Positions 1 through 6,831 of a DNA stretch of 9,314 nt are shown here, one piece after another. Position 1 is the stretch's first letter, and every line of letters begins with the position of its first letter. Location: positions 1 through 9,314 of the forward strand of contig CAKPPS010000037.1 in NCBI GenBank assembly GCA_934177795.1, written 5' to 3'. Both the position numbers and the translations under genes were made by a program. The stretch comes from an uncultured Clostridia bacterium. Its GTDB lineage: Bacteria; Bacillota; Clostridia; TANB77; CAG-508. The notes beneath the pieces were generated by a model. That model worked only from the letters and a program-made list of their open reading frames with translations, was not told the origin of the DNA and made no database searches.

Positions 1-7
1 AAATATT

Positions 8-17
8 CCACCTTCCT
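8..17 (-). promoter_or_regulatory. Possible ribosome binding site of a divergent gene starting just left of the window
   Basis: Read on the minus strand, positions 17 to 8 give AGGAAGGTGG, a purine-rich Shine-Dalgarno-like run. Only seven bases then remain before the window edge, which is the right distance for a start codon just outside. No start codon is visible, so this is inference. The rest of 1-105 shows no convincing gene on either strand; on the minus strand there is a TATAAA near position 45 but no clear -35 box. Confidence 0.25.
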
Positions 18-123
18 ATTTTCTCTATTTTTTACAGATTTATACATTGGGGGGTGAAATATTCGCTTATAAACTTTAAAGGTGATATTATCATAAATTA
101 AATACAAGAAGATTTACCATAAA

Positions 124-152
124 TTGACTTTATGTGAATTATGTGGTATAAT
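124..152 (+). promoter_or_regulatory. Promoter of the first secreted-protein gene
   Basis: TTGACT (124-129), a 17-base spacer and TATAAT (147-152), with TG at 144-145 giving an extended -10. This is close to the sigma-A consensus. A small dyad, CATAAA (118-123) and TTTATG (129-134), brackets the -35 box and could be an operator, though such AT dyads are common here. The ribosome site is GGAGGGG at 171-177. Confidence 0.8.
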
Positions 153-183
153 AAAAGAGTAAGTTAAAAAGGAGGGGATTATT

Positions 184-1821
184 ATGATGAAAAAATTAAA
201 AACAATTTCTTTAATAATAATGACAATAATTTTAACATATACATTAACAGGAATTACAAAAGTATCTGCAGCAACGACAGATACAAATATATTAAAAGCA
301 GGCTATGGATTTAAGAGTATAAACCTTGCACCACGAATAATGGTAAATAAAAATAAATCTCTAAGAAAAGGAGAAAGTACAGATTATTATTTTTCTTATA
401 GCACAATAGATGATAAAGAAAAGATAAAGAACATTAAGGAGAGATATGTACACTATCCATCAAAATATAAAAATGAGCAGTTAACTTGTATGATACCAGG
501 ATGCGATAATAAAGAACATTATCATTTCACAGATGAAGGTGAATGGAAAACAGGAATAGTAAATACTAAAAATCAAGATGTTATATCAAGAAAACAAAAA
601 GGCGATGGAACTTATTTTGATGTAAGTGCTACAAAAAAAGAATCTACAGAAGAAACTGTTATTGCAACAGATTTTTCAAACTTAAAAAGTAGTACACAAA
701 TGAAAGCAACATATAAAAATAATAAAGTTAGTTCAATTAATCGTAGTATGAGAATAAGCTATAGTTGTACAGATAACAAATTAAATTTAATTTTGTTAGA
801 TAATAATGGAATAGCATCAGGAAAAGCTAGTATAAAAATTACAGATAGAAATACAGGAAAAGTAGTGGCAAGTTTAAATGCTAATCAACTAGCTAAAAAA
901 TTAACCAATACCACAAAAAATAAAAATGGAAAAATACAAAAAGGTGTATATTCTATAGATATTAGTAAATTAACAACTAATAAAAATGGAACTTATTCTA
1001 TTAGAGTAGATACGGTTGAAGCAACAGGATTAAAAGGATATGATATGGCAAAATTTGTACCTGCTACAGCAGAAGAAATAAAAAAGGCAGAAGCACAAAT
1101 TCCAACAAGTATGGAAATAAACAGAGAAGTTAGAACAAGTGTAGATACATCTGACAAAAATACAGTAAAAATTAATCTGAAAGATGACGCAGGAATATCA
1201 GAGGTAAATCTAACTACTTATACAGCAGCTAATAAAAAAATAAAATCATATTCACTATCAAAAACAGAGTGTAATACAAATAAAACTTTAGAAAACAAAT
1301 ATATAACATACAAAGGATATAATGAAAAAACTAAAATGGCTACAATAGAAATTAATAAAAGTTATTTTACTAAATACAGTGGAAATAAAAATCATAATTT
1401 AGAGCTAGTAATAGAAGCAAAAGATTTATCTGGATTAAGAGCAAAAGAAAAAATATCAATAAGACCAGCAGATAATACATGGAAAGTAAATAGAGGAACA
1501 AGAACAAGTGTAAGTTATAAAAATAACATATTATATTTAACTTTTAAAGATAATGATGGAATAGCAACAGGTGATTTTGCTATAAAGATATATGATGTAA
1601 ATACTAATAAAAGAGTTAATAGTACTAGTGATGAAATAAGAACTTTATTAACAAATGTAAAAAGGAACAATAATACAATAATTAAAGGAACATATCGACT
1701 AGATATTTCAAAATTGCAAAAAGATAAAGATGGAAAATATAAAATAAAAGTAAGAGCAGAAGATAGTACAGGAAGATATCGTGTTGAGGTTATAAAATTA
1801 AAACCATATTATAATAAATAG
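184..1821 (+). CDS. Secreted repeat protein of unknown function, copy 1 (545 aa)
   Basis: I do not recognise the family. Residues 1-29 form a signal peptide: KK at 3-4, a hydrophobic core, and cleavage expected after VSA (27-29). Residues 30 to about 180 are a distinct N-terminal domain containing C102, C107, H112 and H114 in a C-x4-C-x4-H-x-H pattern that suggests metal binding. Three related segments follow, starting near residues 185, 312 and 435, each with an (I/V)NRxxR start and a DxxGI motif. They look like beta-rich, Ig-like repeats of about 120 residues; the fold is inferred. There is no LPXTG motif, C-terminal membrane segment or recognised wall-binding repeat, so the protein is probably released or loosely bound. 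ATG at 184 is 6-7 bases past a strong GGAGGGG; ATG at 187 is an alternative. It has its own promoter and terminator and is therefore likely monocistronic. It is the tandem paralogue of 1963-3612. Confidence 0.9.
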   Translation: MMKKLKTISLIIMTIILTYTLTGITKVSAATTDTNILKAGYGFKSINLAPRIMVNKNKSLRKGESTDYYFSYSTIDDKEKIKNIKERYVHYPSKYKNEQLTCMIPGCDNKEHYHFTDEGEWKTGIVNTKNQDVISRKQKGDGTYFDVSATKKESTEETVIATDFSNLKSSTQMKATYKNNKVSSINRSMRISYSCTDNKLNLILLDNNGIASGKASIKITDRNTGKVVASLNANQLAKKLTNTTKNKNGKIQKGVYSIDISKLTTNKNGTYSIRVDTVEATGLKGYDMAKFVPATAEEIKKAEAQIPTSMEINREVRTSVDTSDKNTVKINLKDDAGISEVNLTTYTAANKKIKSYSLSKTECNTNKTLENKYITYKGYNEKTKMATIEINKSYFTKYSGNKNHNLELVIEAKDLSGLRAKEKISIRPADNTWKVNRGTRTSVSYKNNILYLTFKDNDGIATGDFAIKIYDVNTNKRVNSTSDEIRTLLTNVKRNNNTIIKGTYRLDISKLQKDKDGKYKIKVRAEDSTGRYRVEVIKLKPYYNK

Positions 1822-1823
1822 AT

Positions 1824-1866
1824 AAAAAATTAGAGATTCTATAGTTTATAGAGTTTCTAATTTTTT
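1824..1866 (+). terminator. Intrinsic terminator after the first secreted-protein gene
   Basis: A 20-bp stem pairs 1824-1843 with 1847-1866 around the three-base loop GTT. It includes two G-U wobbles and its 3' arm ends in six T. It begins three bases after the stop codon. The A-run on the 5' arm means it could also act on the other strand. Confidence 0.8.
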
Positions 1867-1902
1867 GACTATTTAGTTATATTTAAGAAGATTTACCATA
1901 AA

Positions 1903-1931
1903 TTGACTTTATGTGAATTATGTGGTATAAT
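1903..1931 (+). promoter_or_regulatory. Promoter of the second secreted-protein gene
   Basis: TTGACT (1903-1908), 17 bases, TATAAT (1926-1931) with the TG extension. It is identical to the promoter at 124-152, as is the leader down to the start codon. The same CATAAA/TTTATG dyad surrounds the -35 box. Both genes should respond to the same regulator and be expressed at similar levels. Confidence 0.8.
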
Positions 1932-1962
1932 AAAAGAGTAAGTTAAAAAGGAGGGGATTATT

Positions 1963-3612
1963 ATGATGAAAAAATTAAAAACAATTTCTTTAATAATAAT
2001 GACAATAATTTTAACATATACATTAACAGGAATTACAAAAGTATCTGCAGCAACAACAGATGCAAATATATTAAAAGAAGGATATGGATTTAAGAGTATA
2101 AACCTTGCACCACGAACAATAGTGAATAAAAATTATTCAGAGAAAAAAGGAGAAAGTACAGATTATTATTTTATGTATAACACGATAGATGATAAGGGAC
2201 AGCTAAAAAATTTTAAAGATATAGGAGTGTATTATCCATTAAAAGATAAATCTGAGTATTTAACTTGTATGATACCAGGATGTGATAATAAAGAACATTA
2301 TCATTTCACAGATAAAGGTGAATTGAAAACAGGAATAGTAAATACTAAAAAGCAAGATACTATATCAAGATTCCAAAAAGGATATGGACTACTATATACG
2401 AAGCTACATTCTATAAAAGAGAATAAAGTTACATCTATAGATAATACTATTATATCAACAGATTTTTCCAACTTGAAAAGCAGTACACAAATGAAAGTAA
2501 CATATAAAAATAATAAAGTTAGTTCAGTTAATCGTAGTATGAGAATAAGCTATAGTTGTACAAATAATAAATTAAATTTAATATTATCAGATAATAGTGG
2601 AATAGCATCAGGAAAAGCTAGTATAAAAATTACAGATAGAAATACAGGAAAAGTAGTTGCAAGTTTAAATGCTAAAAAATTAGCTAAAAAATTAACCAAT
2701 ACTACCAAAAATAAGAATGGAAAAATACAAAAAGGTGTATATTCTATAGATGTTAGTAAATTAACAACAAATAAAAATGGAACTTATTCTATTAGAGTAG
2801 ATACGGTTGAAGCAACAGGATTAAAAGGATATGATATGGCAAAATTTGTACCTGCTACAGCAGAAGAAATAAAAAAGGCAGAAGCACAAATTCCAACAAG
2901 TATGGAAATAAACAGAGAAGTTAGAACAAGTGTAGATACATCTGACAAAAATACAGTAAAAATTAATCTGAAAGATGACGCAGGAATATCAGAGGTAAAT
3001 CTAACTACTTATACAGCAGCTAATAAAAAAATAAAATCATATTCACTATCAAAAACAGAGTGTAATACAAATAAAACTTTAGAAAACAAATATATAACAT
3101 ACAAAGGATATAATGAAAAAACTAAAATGGCTACAATAGAAATTAATAAAAGTTATTTTACTAAATACAGTGGAAATAAAAATCATAATTTAGAGCTAGT
3201 AATAGAAGCAAAAGATTTATCTGGATTAAGAGCAAAAGAAAAAATATCAATAAGACCAGCAGATAATACATGGAAAGTAAATAGAGGAACAAGAACAAGT
3301 GTAAGTTATAAAAATAACATATTATATTTAACTTTTAAAGATAATGATGGAATAGCAACAGGTGATTTTGCTATAAAGATATATGATGTAAATACTAATA
3401 AAAGAGTTAATAGTACTAGTGATGAAATAAGAACTTTATTAACAAATGTAAAAAGGAACAATAATACAATAATTAAAGGAACATATCGACTAGATATTTC
3501 AAAATTGCAAAAAGATAAAGATGGAAAATATAAAATAAAAGTAAGAGCAGAAGATAGTACAGGAAGATATCGTGTTGAGGTTATAAAATTAAAACCATAT
3601 TATAATAAATAG
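1963..3612 (+). CDS. Secreted repeat protein of unknown function, copy 2 (549 aa)
   Basis: This is the tandem paralogue of the protein at 184-1821, with the same signal peptide (residues 1-29, cleavage expected after VSA). Most differences lie between residues 34 and about 170. The largest block, roughly residues 137-165, is largely rewritten and four residues longer here. C102, C107, H112 and H114 are kept at the same positions, within a stretch (LTCMIPGCDNKEHYHFTD) that is unchanged in both proteins. The first repeat starts near residue 189 and carries scattered changes; beyond about residue 270 the proteins are the same. No wall-sorting signal or membrane anchor is seen. It starts at ATG 1963 behind the same GGAGGGG, and ATG 1966 is an alternative. 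The function is unknown. The pattern of fixed ends and a changed N-terminal domain suggests that this domain contacts a variable target, which is inference. Confidence 0.9.
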   Translation: MMKKLKTISLIIMTIILTYTLTGITKVSAATTDANILKEGYGFKSINLAPRTIVNKNYSEKKGESTDYYFMYNTIDDKGQLKNFKDIGVYYPLKDKSEYLTCMIPGCDNKEHYHFTDKGELKTGIVNTKKQDTISRFQKGYGLLYTKLHSIKENKVTSIDNTIISTDFSNLKSSTQMKVTYKNNKVSSVNRSMRISYSCTNNKLNLILSDNSGIASGKASIKITDRNTGKVVASLNAKKLAKKLTNTTKNKNGKIQKGVYSIDVSKLTTNKNGTYSIRVDTVEATGLKGYDMAKFVPATAEEIKKAEAQIPTSMEINREVRTSVDTSDKNTVKINLKDDAGISEVNLTTYTAANKKIKSYSLSKTECNTNKTLENKYITYKGYNEKTKMATIEINKSYFTKYSGNKNHNLELVIEAKDLSGLRAKEKISIRPADNTWKVNRGTRTSVSYKNNILYLTFKDNDGIATGDFAIKIYDVNTNKRVNSTSDEIRTLLTNVKRNNNTIIKGTYRLDISKLQKDKDGKYKIKVRAEDSTGRYRVEVIKLKPYYNK

Positions 3613-3614
3613 AT

Positions 3615-3656
3615 AAAAATTAGAGATTCTATAGTTTATAGAGTTTCTAATTTTTT
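3615..3656 (+). terminator. Intrinsic terminator after the second secreted-protein gene
   Basis: The same hairpin as at 1824-1866 with one fewer A at the base: 19 bp including two G-U pairs, a GTT loop and a six-T 3' end. It starts two bases after the stop codon and isolates this gene from plsX. Confidence 0.8.
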
Positions 3657-3684
3657 GACTATGCAGTTTTTTATATGAAAGTAC

Positions 3685-3713
3685 TTGTAATTTTATAAAA
3701 AGAATAATAAAAT
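3685..3713 (+). promoter_or_regulatory. Likely promoter of plsX
   Basis: TTGTAA (3685-3690), 17 bases, TAAAAT (3708-3713). It lies between the upstream terminator and the plsX ribosome site GGGAGG (3751-3756). Boxes are less close to consensus than at the neighbouring promoters, and in such AT-rich DNA a chance match is possible. Because a strong terminator lies upstream, plsX needs a promoter in this gap. Confidence 0.5.
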
Positions 3714-3764
3714 AGGTATATCACAAATAAAATGAAATAATACGATATATGGGAGGAATCAAAA

Positions 3765-4790
3765 GTGAAAATAATATTAGATGCAATGGGTGGAGATAAT
3801 GCACCAGATGCCAATATTAGAGGAGCTGTAAATGCAATAAATAAAGTAAAAGCAGAAGTTATTTTGGTAGGAAAAGAAGAGATTATAAGAAATAAAGTAA
3901 AAGAATTTTATGGAAAAGAAATAGAAGAGATATCAGATAGATTAAAAATAAAAAATGCAACAGAGACAATAGAAATGGAAGACCAACCAACTGTGGCGAT
4001 AAAACATAAAAAAGATTCATCTATGGTAGTTGGATTTAATATGTTAAAACAAGATGAAGGAGATGTGTTTATATCTGCAGGAAATTCAGGAGCATTGCTT
4101 GCAGGAGCAACACTATTAGTAGGTAGAATAAAAGGAATAGATAGACCAGCACTAGCAGGAATATTGCCAGCATATAAAAGTCAATTATTATTAATGGATT
4201 GTGGTTCAAATACGAATTGTAAACCAATAAATTTATTACAATTTGCACAGATGTCTAATATATATTTAAAAAATACTTTTGGAATAGAAAAGCCAGCCAT
4301 AGGTCTTTTAAATATAGGAACAGAAGAGACTAAAGGAAATGAATTAGTAAAAGAAAGTTATAAACTAATAAAAGAAAAGGCAGAAGAATTAAATATTAAT
4401 TTTGTTGGAAATGTAGAAGGAAGAGATGCGTTTTCAGGAAAAATTGATGCAATTGTTACTGATGGATTTACAGGTAATGTTTTTTTAAAAACTACAGAGG
4501 GAATGGGAAAATTTGTTAAAAAGACATTAATAGAAAGTTTTACAAAAAATGTCTTAGCTAAGATTATGGCAGTTCCTGCATTACCAGCTATAAAAAGCTT
4601 TAGTAAAACTATGGATTATAAATCTTATGGAGGAGCATTATTTCTAGGAGTAAAAAAGCCTGTAGTAAAAGCACATGGAAGTAGTGATGAAACATTATTT
4701 GAATTTACTATTATTCAGGCAGAAAAATTTGTAAAAAATAAGGCTGTAGATAAGATGATTGAAGAGTTCCAGAAAAATACAAAAAAATAA
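3765..4790 (+). CDS. plsX: Phosphate acyltransferase PlsX
   Basis: PlsX makes acyl-phosphate from acyl-ACP and inorganic phosphate. PlsY then uses acyl-phosphate to acylate glycerol-3-phosphate, the first step of phospholipid synthesis in most Gram-positive bacteria. It acts at the inner face of the membrane as a peripheral enzyme. The 341-residue length is normal. Family motifs seen in order are DAMGGDNAP (6-14), SAGNSGALLAGA (104-115), LLNIGTEETKGN (181-192), TDGFTGNV (232-239) and the C-terminal block GVKKPVVKAHGSSD (295-308). The start is GTG at 3765, eight bases after GGGAGG; it gives the usual start directly before the DAMGGD motif, and no nearby ATG would do so. acpP, whose product carries the acyl substrate, follows 143 bases downstream from its own promoter. 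The rpmF gene often found upstream in related bacteria is absent here. Confidence 0.97.
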   Translation: MKIILDAMGGDNAPDANIRGAVNAINKVKAEVILVGKEEIIRNKVKEFYGKEIEEISDRLKIKNATETIEMEDQPTVAIKHKKDSSMVVGFNMLKQDEGDVFISAGNSGALLAGATLLVGRIKGIDRPALAGILPAYKSQLLLMDCGSNTNCKPINLLQFAQMSNIYLKNTFGIEKPAIGLLNIGTEETKGNELVKESYKLIKEKAEELNINFVGNVEGRDAFSGKIDAIVTDGFTGNVFLKTTEGMGKFVKKTLIESFTKNVLAKIMAVPALPAIKSFSKTMDYKSYGGALFLGVKKPVVKAHGSSDETLFEFTIIQAEKFVKNKAVDKMIEEFQKNTKK

Positions 4791-4833
4791 TAATGACTTG
4801 ATAGTACAAAATAAAAATATTTATTGAATTTAC

Positions 4834-4862
4834 TTGACAAATATACAAACATATAATATAAA
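4834..4862 (+). promoter_or_regulatory. Promoter of acpP
   Basis: A perfect TTGACA (4834-4839), 17 bases, TATAAA (4857-4862). A TATAAT at 4852-4857 is only 12 bases from the -35 box and is less likely to be used. No convincing terminator separates plsX from this site, so acpP is probably read both from here and by read-through. A strong separate promoter suits the high demand for ACP. I saw no clear palindromic operator. Confidence 0.75.
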
Positions 4863-4933
4863 TGATGATATAAATTGAAAATAATCAAATGAATAAATCA
4901 TTTGCAAACATGAGAGGAGGTGAACTCGTAGTT

Positions 4934-5176
4934 ATGAGTTCAGAAGAAGTATTAGAAAAAGTAAAAGGGATAATAGTAGAACAATTAGGTGTTGCAGAAA
5001 ACGCAGTTACGATGGAAGCTTCTTTTATAGATGATTTAGGTGCTGATTCATTAGATATAGTAGAATTAGTTATGGCATTAGAAGAAGAATTTGATATAGA
5101 AATCCCAGACAGTGATGCAGAAAAAGTAGTTACTGTAAGTGATGTAGTAGAATACATTAAAGAAAATGTAAAATAA
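4934..5176 (+). CDS. acpP: Acyl carrier protein
   Basis: ACP carries growing acyl chains on a phosphopantetheine arm for type II fatty acid synthesis in the cytoplasm, and supplies acyl-ACP to PlsX. The start at ATG 4934 gives 80 residues, a normal size. The arm attaches at S39 in the motif LGADSLD (35-41), followed by the usual acidic helix around VELVMALEEEFDIEIPD. The reading frame is open back to 4889, but those upstream ATGs are rejected: the one at 4910 overlaps the ribosome site AGGAGGTGA (4915-4923), which lies ten bases before 4934. A terminator begins five bases after the stop codon, so this is the end of the unit. In many clostridia rnc and smc follow acpP; here a convergent carboxypeptidase gene does. 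Confidence 0.96.
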   Translation: MSSEEVLEKVKGIIVEQLGVAENAVTMEASFIDDLGADSLDIVELVMALEEEFDIEIPDSDAEKVVTVSDVVEYIKENVK

Positions 5177-5180
5177 AAAG

Positions 5181-5223
5181 AAGACCTGTAGTTAGAATTT
5201 AATTTTTAACTACAGGTCTTTTT
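5181..5223 (+). terminator. Terminator of acpP, probably bidirectional
   Basis: A 14-bp perfect stem pairs AAGACCTGTAGTTA (5181-5194) with TAACTACAGGTCTT (5207-5220), with T following to 5223. On the minus strand the stem is followed by a T-rich run (complement of aaaaag and upstream A bases), so it can also end transcripts of the convergent carboxypeptidase gene, whose stop codon is about 75 bases away. A second, weaker hairpin, CATATCATA (5228-5236) with TATGATATG (5253-5261), lies between the genes without a T-run. Confidence 0.88.
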
Positions 5224-5296
5224 ATGCCATATCATATTAAAAACGAAACCTTTATGATATGTTAATAATGGCTCTAATATACAATAATATAAAGAA

Positions 5297-6550
5297 TTAT
5301 TTGTAAACAAGCAGATTACGAAAATTGCTATAAAATAATATTAGATAATCAGTTATATTTTTTTTCTTAATATCACAATCAACTGAAATATTAGAAGAAT
5401 AAATAGTAGTCTCACCAGATAGTAAAGTTATATTTCCTATTATAGTTCCTTTAGTAATTGGCGCATTTAAATTTGTGTTACAGTTAATAATAATATTAAA
5501 TTTATCTAACATATCATTTTTAATTGGTATATTGCTGTAAGTAGGAGGATCATAGGTTAAAGAAATATAATCATAAAGCCCTTTGTAGACACTAAAAGTA
5601 TCTAAATGCTCTTTTTTCCAGTTTTCAAAATAAGTATTAATAATGTTGTTAATATCAACATATTCAAAATGAGAAAATGCATATTCCATTAATTTAATGC
5701 TATCAGTTGAACGGAATTTTTTAGTATCAGCACCTAATACTACACAAATAATATCAATATCACCTCTTTTACATGCAGTAACTAAACATCTATTAGCACC
5801 ATTTGTAAAGCCTGTTTTTATGCCATAAACTCCATTTAAATTACCCAAAAGTTCATTAGTGTTTCTAATTGTTTTAACATTGTTATTAATTGTAATAGTA
5901 TATTCTTTAGTTCCAACTATTTTTGCAAAAGTTTCATTTTTAAGTGCATAGTTTGACAGAATTGCCAATTCATAAGCTGTAGTGTAATGCTCATCAGCAT
6001 CTAAACCATGAGGAGTAATAAAATGGGTATTTGTAAGCCCTAATTCTAGAGCTTTATTATTCATTAGTTCAGAAAAATTATTAATAGAACCAGCTACATG
6101 TTCAGCTAAAGCAACAGCAGCATCATTACCGGAGCATAACATTAAACCATATAATAAATCATTAACCGTTATTTTATCTCCGGTTTTAAGTCCTAATCTA
6201 GAGCCACCAGTGCCTCCTGCTTTTTTAGATATTTCTACTGTATCAGATAGATTACAATTTTCAATTACTACTAAAGATGTCATTATTTTTGTTGTAGAAG
6301 CCATTTTTTTTCTCTGATTATGGTTTTTTCCGAGAATTACGGTGTTTGATTTTCGATCTAATACTATATAAGCTCTGGAATTTATGGTAGGGAAATCGTT
6401 AGCACTATTGGTTTGTAAATTAGAGTCATGCATGAATTCATTAACATTAAAATCATCTTCTACAGGAGATAAGTCGTCAGCCAAAACAATTGGTGATAAT
6501 AATATAGTTATAAAACAATAAAAAATAAAAAATTTGTAAATAAATTTCAT
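5297..6550 (-). CDS. D-alanyl-D-alanine carboxypeptidase (penicillin-binding protein, peptidase family S11)
   Basis: This is a secreted, membrane-attached enzyme that removes the terminal D-alanine from peptidoglycan stem peptides (DacA/DacB/DacF type, like PBP5). The 417-residue protein has a signal peptide (residues 1-24, cleavage near VLA-DD). The three catalytic motifs of the penicillin-binding fold are intact: STTK (85-88, nucleophile S85), SGN (140-142) and KTG (245-247). An earlier KTG at 122-124 belongs to the usual GLKTGD segment and is not the active-site triad. Residues about 297-396 resemble the beta-rich PBP5 C-terminal domain (NAPITKGTIIGNI, 362-374). The last 20 residues are hydrophobic or amphipathic with basic residues and probably anchor it to the membrane. 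The start at 6550 is preceded by GAGG eight bases upstream. I found no clear -35/-10 pair. The gene is convergent to acpP. Whether it is a vegetative or a sporulation form cannot be told from the sequence. Confidence 0.95.
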   Translation of the reverse strand: MKFIYKFFIFYCFITILLSPIVLADDLSPVEDDFNVNEFMHDSNLQTNSANDFPTINSRAYIVLDRKSNTVILGKNHNQRKKMASTTKIMTSLVVIENCNLSDTVEISKKAGGTGGSRLGLKTGDKITVNDLLYGLMLCSGNDAAVALAEHVAGSINNFSELMNNKALELGLTNTHFITPHGLDADEHYTTAYELAILSNYALKNETFAKIVGTKEYTITINNNVKTIRNTNELLGNLNGVYGIKTGFTNGANRCLVTACKRGDIDIICVVLGADTKKFRSTDSIKLMEYAFSHFEYVDINNIINTYFENWKKEHLDTFSVYKGLYDYISLTYDPPTYSNIPIKNDMLDKFNIIINCNTNLNAPITKGTIIGNITLLSGETTIYSSNISVDCDIKKKNITDYLILFYSNFRNLLVYK

Positions 6551-6624
6551 AATCGATACCTCAATATAAAATTATGAGATAGTATAAAATTATATAACTA
6601 TAAAGTATGAATTTTATAAAGTGA

Positions 6625-6759
6625 TAAATTACTAGGGAAACAAAGAAAAATAAATTAATTAACATAAAAGCTTGAAATCATTACAAAAATGTAATATAAT
6701 TGTAATGTGGGAATACAAAGGAGATAATGACTGGAAAGCTATAAATCCCTAGTAATTTA
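6625..6759. repeat. 135-base segment bounded by 13-bp perfect inverted repeats
   Basis: TAAATTACTAGGG at 6625-6637 is the exact reverse complement of 6747-6759. The seven bases just outside, aaagtga (6618-6624) and aaagtaa (6760-6766), match at six of seven positions in direct orientation, like a decayed target-site duplication. A small non-coding insertion element (MITE-like) is one reading, and a long-range RNA stem is another. The interior holds a promoter (6672-6700) and no open reading frame of note. It fills much of the gap 6551-6867; the remainder of that gap shows only the proximal promoter and ribosome site of the next gene. I recognise no known riboswitch here. Confidence 0.55.
6672..6700 (+). 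promoter_or_regulatory. Distal promoter upstream of the surface adhesin gene
   Basis: TTGAAA (6672-6677), 17 bases, TATAAT (6695-6700). It sits inside the inverted-repeat segment and points toward the adhesin gene, giving a leader of about 160 bases. A dyad CATTACAA (6679-6686) and TTGTAATG (6700-6707) spans the spacer and the -10 box. A shorter one, ATTACA (6680-6685) and TGTAAT (6690-6695), lies within it. These could be operator half-sites for an unidentified regulator. Confidence 0.6.
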
Positions 6760-6803
6760 AAAGTAACAATATTTATACATAAATATATAAGAAAAAAATG
6801 TTA

Positions 6804-6831
6804 TTGACTAAAAATAAAAATGTTGTAAAAT
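6804..6831 (+). promoter_or_regulatory. Proximal promoter of the surface adhesin gene
   Basis: TTGACT (6804-6809), 16 bases, TAAAAT (6826-6831), with TG just before the -10 box. It is about 35 bases ahead of the start codon. The ribosome site AAGGAG (6854-6859) stands eight bases before ATG 6868. With the distal promoter this gives the adhesin gene two possible start points. Confidence 0.6.

Larger units (their letters stand above)
106..1872 (+). repeat. Tandem duplication, copy 1 (promoter + secreted protein gene + terminator)
   Basis: This unit recurs at 1885-3662, only 12 bases after copy 1 ends. By direct comparison, 106-275 matches 1885-2054 base for base; it covers the promoter, ribosome site and signal peptide. 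From 979 to the terminator it matches 2770 onward, again without any difference I could see except one A in a homopolymer (six A here, five in copy 2). Between 276 and 978 the copies differ by many substitutions and a net 12-base insertion in copy 2. The match starts sharply at 106 (c at 105, t at 1884) and ends at 1872, before ttagtt here and gcagtt in copy 2. Confidence 0.93.
1885..3662 (+). repeat. Tandem duplication, copy 2
   Basis: This is the second copy of the unit at 106-1872, in the same orientation. Both ends match copy 1 to the base while the centre differs, so this is a mosaic and not a simple recent duplication. The copied 3' end reaches 3662, just past the terminator, where the sequence changes abruptly to the plsX upstream region. 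Such long identical direct repeats would allow recombination to delete one copy or swap segments. Confidence 0.93.

Noticed and set aside
3718..3755. TATATC / GATATA dyad upstream of plsX
   Set aside because: Six A/T-rich base pairs at this distance are expected by chance in such AT-rich sequence.
4801..4830. Terminator between plsX and acpP
   Set aside because: Only a six-pair AT stem (AATAAA/TTTATT) is present, without GC pairs or a T-run, so read-through into acpP is likely.
4889..4933. Longer acpP start adding 15 residues
   Set aside because: The ribosome site AGGAGGTGA lies inside this extension and points to ATG 4934, which also gives the usual ACP length.
4885..5157. 90-residue minus-strand open frame opposite acpP
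   Set aside because: It lies wholly antisense to acpP and has a Ser/Thr-rich composition produced by the complement of ACP codons; no ribosome site or promoter supports it.
6680..6695. BlaI/MecI/CopY-type operator (TACA/TGTA dyad)
   Set aside because: The half-sites are right but the spacing is four bases, not the shorter gap expected, and no such regulator gene is in view.
6727..6744. Five-codon leader peptide (MTGKL) after AAAGGAG
   Set aside because: Only three bases separate the ribosome-site-like run from the ATG, which is too close, and the peptide has no regulatory codon pattern.
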